DNA of 64,000 nucleotides from NCBI GenBank assembly GCA_037039685.1, contig JAWNGF010000002.1, positions 6,076,001 through 6,140,000 on the forward strand, given 5' to 3'. The notes beneath the pieces were generated by a model that had not been told where the DNA came from, did no database searches, and worked only from the letters and a program-made list of their open reading frames with translations. Position numbers and translations under genes: made by a program. This document shows, piece by piece, positions 56,623 through 64,000 of this stretch. The DNA is from Ceratobasidium sp. AG-K (Eukaryota; Basidiomycota; Agaricomycetes; Cantharellales; Ceratobasidiaceae). Positions within the stretch are counted from its first letter, which is position 1. Every line of letters begins with the position of its first letter.

Positions 56623-57263
56623 TCGTCTCGTGCGCATTTTACTCATGTCTCTCCGTCTGTAAGCATCCGAGCAATGGTCGAATCATGTGATTGAAACTCA
56701 GAGCAAGCTAAATACAACGGGGTAATGCAATAATGATCCCCATATTTAAGTTATCGAATGGCTATTTGGAAGAGATTCGGGAGAGGCTTTGGGGGTTGGC
56801 TGGGAGTGCCATTGAGAACCGCATACATCGTGCACAACAAGACGCACACACTGTTAGCAAGGACAGCAAGCTTAGATACCAACCCCCCAAAAGATGAAAT
56901 GCAAGCATGATGACGCTAATGTTTAGTCAGTGAGACCCGTGCATCCAAGTCAATGCGTTGCTTTGGGCAAGGCGTTGACCTAGCCAGTTTTGTTACTGGC
57001 CAGCACTCAAAGCTGCACGCTCGCATACCGCAGCGATCTCCGTGATAAATGAATTAAGAGGGGGGCTGATTAGCATAGGAGAGTTGAATGAGCAAAAGTT
57101 TTGAGGATGGGTGACGATCTTGGATGCCTTGCTGTGTTGAGGGGAAAGATGTCGATAGCTCTAATTTCGGAGGATGCCGGAACTTTCCGGTACTTTGGAG
57201 CGCTGGTACTGGCAATTTAAACTCGTCCATCAAAGACGTCGATGCCCTCTGCAACTCGCAACG
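56623..57263. other. Spacer between P450 C and D
   Basis: About 640 bases; promoter region of P450 D at its end. No gene seen. Confidence 0.4.
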
Positions 57264-59499
57264 ATGAGCTCGGTACTTCGCGAAAATGCTGGTTTGCTCG
57301 CCGGAGCTGGGCTTGCTACCGCTAGTATGTGGTGGTACTGGACACGACCTTCAATTCCAATGCCTCCTGGACCAATGGGAAACCTGATATTTGGGTCTGC
57401 TCTGGAGGTGGGTTTGTTAAACCTTGAAAGCTCGTGACAATTACTATAATTATTTATTTGATTCTATCGCTCTAGCTTGCAAAATCAAATGCATACTGGC
57501 TTGATATTGCGAGATACGCTGATCAATATGGTCGGGTCCCAGGCTCATCATTTATCCTTACATTCTCCTAACACGCGATATGGATTCAGGTCCAATATTC
57601 TCACTTCGGATGCTCTTCCAGAGAGTGGTAGTAATCAATGACCCGGTCATTGCGACCAACTTGTTTGAGGGGCGCGCAACCCAATATTCTGACCGACATG
57701 TCAGCGAACTAGCCAAATTGTACGTCATTTCCCTGGGTATTCTATCCCAATCCTACTAAGGAGTATCGTGGGTGAAGAGCAGGATGGGATCGCGATATTT
57801 CATTCACGCCGTATGGCCCGCGGCTGAAACTCTATCGTGGTCTTCTCTATCGCGCACTAAACAGTCGCGCAGCGTTGGACTATATTCCACGTCAAGAACA
57901 TGAAATAAAGCGAATGTTGAAGAAATTATCGGAGAGGCCAGAAGACTTCATTCAACATATATACCTGTGGGTTTACTGCTCCACCCGGCGTTATCAACAG
58001 TTATTGATGCCGGGCTTAGGATGTCTGCGACTGTGGCACTCAGAGTAGTATATGGCTACGAGGTCGAGTCGCCCGATGATCGATTCCTCAAGAATGCAGA
58101 ACAATTCATAGAGGTGGTATCAGAGTGTACGTCGCCCGGCTATATGCAGGTCCAGCCTTGAGTTGATACATTCAAGTGTTGTCGCCCGGTAAATGGATGA
58201 TTGAGGTTTTCCCAATATGTAAGTACTTCAAGGTATCTATAAATGTTTCGGGGACCGTGAATTGAAATGGGTAGTGCGATACGTGCCTACTTGGTTCCCC
58301 GGTGCTACCTTTCATAGGGTCCTCGAGTCCTGGAAACCAATCATTCACGCCAACCAGGTGGAGACGTTTGAGTATGTCAAACGACAGATGGCAGGCTGAA
58401 TTTCGATTACTATGCTAGGGTGCCGGGCTAATACCCCCTGGTAGGAACTCGGCAAGGCTGAACCATCATTTGTGTCCAAACTTTTGCAGCCCGAGGATGG
58501 AAAAGAGGTTACGGAAGAGGATGAGTTCTATATCAAGGTATGTTTGAGTCGCAACCTAGCATATACCAGAGAATAGCTGAGGCATGAACAGAGCATCGCT
58601 GGCACTCTCTACGGGGCTGCCACGGATACCACCGTCTCACTCATCAAGTCTTTTTTCCTCGCTGTGCTCCTCTACCCAGATGTGCAGGCGAAAGCTCAAG
58701 CCGAGATCGCAGCTTATCTCGAGAAGCCGGAAGTAGATAGTGCTCAGTCCGACCGGACATTACCCATCTCGATGGCTGATCGGCAACATTTACCTTACAC
58801 AAATGCTATAATCCTGGAGACCCTGCGGTGGCATCCTGTGGCAGCGTTGCTTGTGCATAGGTCTTACGATCAAGACGATAATAACGTTATAGCCTATGGC
58901 AAGACCTATCGGATCCCGGCACGTACAAACGTTCTGGTCAATTCATGGTGTGCCGTTCATGCGTTTGCCGTGGGACTAGACTAAATTTGCGATTATTAGG
59001 AGTATTCTTCATGATCCGCGGGTATATCCCGAGCCCGAGAAATTTAAGCCGGAGCGGTATCTGGTGGATAACCCGCCTCGTAGTCCAGACCTATTTGCGT
59101 TTGGGTTGGGTAGAAGGTGCGCATGATCTGACGAGTAACTTGAGTGCTATCTACTCACGACTCAACGTCCCAGAATGTGCCCAGGGATAGTCGTTGCTCA
59201 ACAATTGTTATGGTTATCCATTAGGTACGTTAATTGATGCAATGCGTCGCCCGATAATGACGAAGACATTCCGTCAGCAATGTTCTCGCCAACTTTAGTA
59301 TCCTGAGGACGAAAGATGAGAATGGGGTAGAGATTATACCCGAGGAACTGTACACCTCGGGCATGGTGTGGTCAGGCTTGCCTGCTACACTCGTGGTTTA
59401 TTTGCTGAGATTGTGCCTTGCAGCCATCCCGCCCCCTTCAAGTGCAACATTCAAACTCTCAAATCTCGTGAAAAGTGGATATCAGAAATTGAAAGTTAG
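57264..59499 (+). CDS. Cytochrome P450 D
   Basis: Start ATG 57264 (MSSVLRENAGLLAGAGL), hinge IPMPPGPMGN, exon LAKSNAYWLDIARYADQYG, NDPVIATNLFEGRATQYSDR, YGPRLKLYRGLLYRALNSR, I-helix YGAATDTT (near 58615), ILETLRWHPVAALLVHR (ExxR), FGLGRR + MCPGIVVAQQLLW (haem Cys) and C-terminal HPAPFKC..., with its stop at 59497-59499. It is more diverged than A-C (FEGRATQ, GLGRR, TLRW), which suggests an older duplicate or changed substrate range. About a dozen short introns; no unavoidable stop was found. Confidence 0.83.
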
Positions 59500-60019
59500 G
59501 GATATGTTGAGGAACGTGATTGTATGCGGCCGAGTTTGCCATGCATATCGGAATTTGCCGCACCTAATCAAGTCCATGGCTTGGGATTGCGTCAATGGCT
59601 CGTGTGCGCGTATGAATCAATCTAGTCCTCGGTGCTTTTTCATCGGATGGCTGTATTTTTAAAGTAACAGCACGCTGGGGACACGTCCGATAAATTGCGG
59701 ATTCGGCAAAGTCCAACAACCATATTAGCAATTTCTACGAAAGCTTTGTCAGACCTCCAGCTCCGGATATGTTGTACCTCTTTATCAGGGACATACTTCG
59801 GATCTGCATTGCGAGTCCCGGTGTGGCGGGATTATACTAACAGCAATATACTGGCCGCTGCGTACATCACAAGCACTAGAAATGATACCCGAATGAAGCT
59901 GCACACTTGTAGATGCGGGAAATATTAAGTTCAATTGCAATTATACACAACATAAACTAAAAAACAATGTCCCACCCCGAATAATAACAAGCGAAAGCAA
60001 GCGCGAACCCCAAATCATC
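59500..60019. other. Convergent spacer between P450 D and the lipase gene
   Basis: About 520 bases between two 3' ends. Nothing recognised. Confidence 0.4.
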
Positions 60020-61862
60020 TCAAAGGACGAACCGATCAGCCCAGTGTTCCAAGACACCCATGCCATCCATGTGCATCGGGAACACTCCGGGATCCCGTAC
60101 AATAATCACGCTATGCGCGTTCCTCACATATGGGAAATACGCTCGGTACTTCTTCAGCTGGGGTATCGAATTGAGCGTCTCGATCATCTTCAAATGCGCA
60201 GGCGTAAGGATAGGTTGGTTCGGATCGTCGGCTTTCGGTTTCGGTGCAGTTCTCGACATGGGATCGGTCGTCGGCGCAGTCGAAGGCGTCGCAGCGGGAG
60301 TGGGAAGCCCTCCAACCTCGACCTCGGGCGTGTCCGGCCGACTCGCTTTGCGTCTTCGCGTGTCGGCCTCGACGACCGTGCCTTCTTCCATATCGCTCTC
60401 CCAGCTGTTTCGTCGGCTGGCCACGCCTGGGTCGGCGGGGTCGACCATGTCTGCGACGGCCTGTTCCATTTTTCGCAGGACGGAGCTGAGGCTGGATTCG
60501 GATTCGGGCGAGTCGGCGAGGGCCTTGAGGCGGCGTCGGGAGGAGCGTGATTCACGTTGGAATCGGATGGTTGCGTAGGTGAGGCCGGCTGGGATGAGGA
60601 GGGGGATGCACAGGTAAAAGATCTGATGGAAAGAGTGGTAAGCGCTGGGTGGTTTACCGCGCGGTTGTGGACTCACGAGGTTCAGTGGGAACGGGAATTG
60701 CAAAAATGGCGGCAAAGCGGGGCGGCCACTGCGATACCGGGAAGGAGAATACCATGGGATAGCGGCTCGTTGCGCTTGGTACTCTCGCTCAACCTCGGAT
60801 AGCGGGACTTCCTCGCCGATTGGGACTTCACTGAAGGACTGGATGACATGCTTGTACTTGGGGTCTAGTTTGCTACGAGATACGTGTGAGATATTCTGAC
60901 GCCACAAGGAGCTTGACGAAATGCTTACATGGCTAATCGGTGGGACTTTGATTTGAGGACGGTGAAAGGGTCATACGGTTCGGCAAGCGCGGTACAGTAC
61001 GTGACGGTTATGTCGTGCTACAGTAGAGTAAATGAGCATGAGAATCTGTTGGAGGGCTATGCATGGATACCCACCACCGCGTTTCCATAGAAGGAGACGT
61101 TGGGGAAGGACTTTAATGCCTTGAAAAAGATCGAGTCTGATTTTGTCATCAGCATGAGCGCGACTCCCGATCGATCCCGACGCACCTGGATCGGCCATCA
61201 CCTCCAGCAAGGGTCTTCCTTCCTTCGCATCGGGTGACCATACGTCATTATCAACGCCGTAGAACTGTCGGCCAGTCCGGGAGAGCATCACGGGGCCGAG
61301 CTTGTGCATCGCCGCGCCGACGATGCCTCGGAATCGTGGGAGACCAAGGTGCGGCGTCGCAAATGTCGTAAAGTTGACGGGCTTGATGGATTGGAAGAAA
61401 CCTCGCTGATAGAGGATGCTGTCGGGAAGCGCTCAGCCGACAGCGAACAGATAGCAATGTACCGCGACTCACCCAATCGCATACCGAGATATCAAGCCGC
61501 CCAGACTGTAGCCGAATATCGAGAACTTTGTGACCTTCTTGAGCCCCTCTGCCTCGATCTCCTGCACCATCTCGTATATCTAAGCCGGTGATTGATGAGC
61601 TCCACATGCCACGAACGTTGACGACGGTACTCACCTCCTTGACCGCCCGCTCCGCCCCCCAGTCCAACCCGTCATACGTGTGCGAGTCAGAGTTGGAGCT
61701 CACTCGCAAAGTGACCAGCTCGGTATCTCCCTCGGGTTCGGCAAACTTGGCGCGGATAACCTCCTCGACGGTCTGGAGATGTGCTGGCGTTCCCCACATG
61801 CCATGAACACATGCCAAAAAGTGGACCTTCTTGGGTTTGATAGTAATCGAAGGGGTATCCAT
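60020..61862 (-). CDS. DUF676/ROG1-like serine esterase (lipase)
   Basis: Alpha/beta-hydrolase of the yeast ROG1 type. Seven exons (61862-61635, 61579-61473, 61418-61186, 61136-61075, 61017-60929, 60872-60677, 60622-60020) give 505 residues with all phases matching. The N-terminal strand is HFLACVHGMWG. The nucleophile elbow is GYSLGG (GxSxG) in exon 2. Then come TTFATPHLG, LLSRTGRQ, the short exon with FYGNAV, and DITVTYCTA. Near the C-terminus is a hydrophobic stretch FYLCIPLLIPAGLTYA, then a low-complexity acidic/Ser region. It ends with the family-typical tail NAHSVIIVRD...GVLEHWADRFVL. Family members are lipid-droplet or membrane-associated lipid hydrolases; the substrate here is unknown. 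It appears intact. Confidence 0.9.
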
Positions 61863-63517
61863 GATTAGTGTCGGAAGTCTAGTAATTAGATGAAGTTAGG
61901 AAGAGTGTAGTGAACCAATCGAGAAGGGTGTCGTGTGAGCGCAAAGTCTAAGACCTGCAAATTCTAGGAGGGAGTCTTGCGATCCGGGAGAAGAGGATGT
62001 GTATATATAAGTAGCTCCACCGTACCGGGTTTATATCGCATGCGGCGCAGCCTGTGGCCGTGGCCGATCGAGTGACGCGTGCACCGGCCTCAAGCCCTTC
62101 CCCGCTGACTCAGCGCAAAGGCGATACGCGATGTTGATCCAACCCCCGCGAGCGTCATTTTTCTAACGAGAAAGTAGATCGGCACCTGGTGATTTGCTAC
62201 GTGAACGGTTTGTTCCTCGATGTAGTTCTTCTTTTGCGAGAGTCTGTTTCCAGGACTTTGTTGGTCTAGGCTATGCTGGTCCTCGGGCATGGCTGGGCCC
62301 GAGCCACTTGGATACCGCCGGGTAGCATGAATATTCTTCGTTTATGCATTGTGTGATTGGAATGTGCGATCGATGAGTCCTTTCGTCTGACGAGCGCGGG
62401 TTATATTTGGCGGGCATAAATGCAATGGATGGAAATTGGTCATGAGGTGGCCGAGATGTGTGCGGGGTCTTGGTGGAGGCCAGCCTCGCCGTTCAGTTTC
62501 GCAAGTGAAGGGTTCAGTTGATAAGGTATCGAGTCTGGGCCGCATACGTGCTCTTCACAGAGCCCGCAGATGTGACGGCATATTGGCTCGTTTGTGATCT
62601 ACAAGGTCTGTCCTGAACCACAGCCTTTGATCCCAACGGGCATTGCGGTAATGGTCTTGACAGAAAGTTATCGCCGTGGAAGAAAAGCTGCATCGAGGAT
62701 GCGCTCGGCCCAAGGCACGCTCTAGAACAAAGTATACCAGTAACGCAAAAATTCCATTGGAAGTAAATACAAGAAATGTACGACATGTATAACCTGACAA
62801 CACCATAGCCTGGCAGAGCAATCGCCCGCCAGACACGATGCAACCGATTCTCGATGCCTCAAAAAAACACAGTTGATCTGGGCCCTTCACCAGAACTACG
62901 TCAGCGTCGGGAATTCTGGCTGCGCAGGCAGAAAGAGGCCAAGTAGAGATAAATAATTCAGACGTTCGGACGTATTGTTCAATTCGTTCCAGTTGATTGT
63001 TGGGAGCGACGAGTCACGGAGGCAATTCGCGAAATTTTATATCAGGTGACTAGCCAAACAAGTGCAACCAGCTCACCGGTCACGTGAATTACAGGGAAAG
63101 ACTCTGGTAACGCTTTCGTTACACTCTGGCAACTCCTGCTGCACTCGACATCGACAAGGCGACCCACTCGCTCATCATATCGAATGACTATGTCGAAAAC
63201 GACCTCCCACTAGCTATTACTCGGCTCTGCGTGTGCACTCACCTGAACTGGGCGCTTACCAATTAGTTGTTAACCACCTTCGCACTCTGCCTCCGTCCAA
63301 TTACCTGAATGAGTAATTATTACTCCCGTTTGGGTGTACTAATGGAAGAAATTAGTTACTCGAAAGGGTAACTGAGCAGAAGAAACAACAACCTCAACTC
63401 TCGCCAAACAACCATCCCTTGGACATAAAAGATGGAGCTCGCGGTGGACACTCTCCTCGTCCCACAAGACACACAGCCCCAGCGCCCACACAACCTTCAA
63501 GCTCAATCAAGGACAAG
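61863..63517. other. Intergenic region between two divergent genes
   Basis: About 1.65 kb holding the promoters of the lipase gene (left) and the last gene (right). Short frames only; no RNA gene or repeat recognised. Confidence 0.5.
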
Positions 63518-64000
63518 ATGATATCCATTATGCAATCGTCCGACTTCTCGGACATGCTCGACGCCGCCTGGTCTTCCGTTCCTGCCCTTGGCATCGACGA
63601 GAAGGTGTTGGCCGATAGTTTGATAACACCTATTGGGGTGAGCGCCGTTGTCCTAGTTCCCTATACCAAATATTAACGGAATCCAGGAAAACGAGGCTGA
63701 TTCATACTACCCAACACGTACCTCTGACGACAAGGCCGAGGCGGATCAACTCATGATCGTACGTCACCCATCCTTGCAGCTCTCCGTATCGTTGAATATT
63801 AACCCGCCTCTTCAGGAAATGCTCCGCGTGGACGTACCTCAGTCTATCATTCGGTCCATCGTCCAGTCCGACTCGTACGATATTATCCCACCCAAGGACG
63901 CCACCACCGCCCCATTCCTCGTCATCACTTATGCCAACAAAACGGACGAGGACATCCGTATTGCCAACAATAATTGGCAGCCCCGCCAGGACACCTCCTT
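63518..64000 (+). CDS. Unrecognised protein, 5' part, cut by the window edge
   Basis: The ATG at 63518 is the first in a frame that splices consistently: exons 63518-63637, 63687-63758 and from 63816 past 64000, with GT..AG introns of 49 and 57 nt. The visible ~125 residues are acidic and soluble, with no signal peptide or membrane helix (SSDFSDMLDAAWSSVPALG, then SYYPTRTSDDKAEADQLM, then EMLRVDVPQSIIRSIVQ). I do not recognise the family; the rest lies outside the window. Confidence 0.7.

Noticed and set aside
61136..61186. Apparent frameshift in the lipase between MADP and SIFFKALKSF
   Set aside because: A normal short intron (GTGCGT..AAATCAG, 61185-61137) explains it.

Overview
The window is nuclear DNA of a filamentous basidiomycete, most likely an Agaricomycete and plausibly a Rhizoctonia/Ceratobasidiaceae-type plant-associated fungus. 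That placement is an inference from gene content: many 47-77 nt GT..AG introns, a family-7 cellobiohydrolase with a fungal cellulose-binding module, an F-box/P450 expansion, a patatin-NLR protein, a CHAT protein and nested Ty1/copia and chromodomain Ty3/gypsy elements. No rRNA, tRNA or CRISPR was recognised.

Layout. 1-12.7 kb: DHA2-type MFS transporter (+), cytochrome P450 A (-), intact F-box gene (+), decayed F-box copy (+), and a His-rich heavy-metal P1B-type ATPase (+). 13.0-31.0 kb: an 18 kb transposon nest. A copia element (271-bp LTRs, 5-bp target duplication AAGCG) is split by a gypsy composite LTR-int-LTR-int-LTR (target duplication CATGG). The first gypsy copy is in turn split by a foreign solo LTR. 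31.5-36.3 kb: a seven-exon patatin/NB-ARC/TPR (NLR-like) gene (-). 37.5-44.5 kb: a second set of the same three families (F-box remnant, P450 B, metal ATPase, all -). 44.5-48.9 kb: repeat-rich spacer with two foldback elements and a previously unlisted two-exon 163-residue membrane-protein gene. 48.96-50.65 kb: GH7-CBM1 cellobiohydrolase with a frame problem. 51.0-52.8 kb: broken CHAT-protease gene. 54.4-59.5 kb: two tandem P450s C and D (+). 60.0-61.9 kb: DUF676/ROG1-like lipase (-). 63.5 kb to the edge: start of an unrecognised gene.

How it fits together. The P450, metal-ATPase and F-box families occur twice, on either side of the transposon nest, which suggests a local segmental duplication with rearrangement. 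MFS, P450s and metal ATPases are plausible detoxification genes, but nothing shows that they form one pathway. The patatin-NLR and the CHAT remnant belong to families linked to fungal non-self recognition and cell death. In the NLR both patatin catalytic residues read as glycine.

The most novel signal is in the gypsy element. It has a Tf1-like self-priming signature: a 12-nt primer-binding site complementary to the predicted 5' end of its own transcript. It also has an extra coiled-coil reading frame upstream of gag, whose ATG exists only after removal of a 50-nt leader intron. Nearly all coding damage in the nest is CGA-to-TGA, shown directly by comparing the two gypsy copies.
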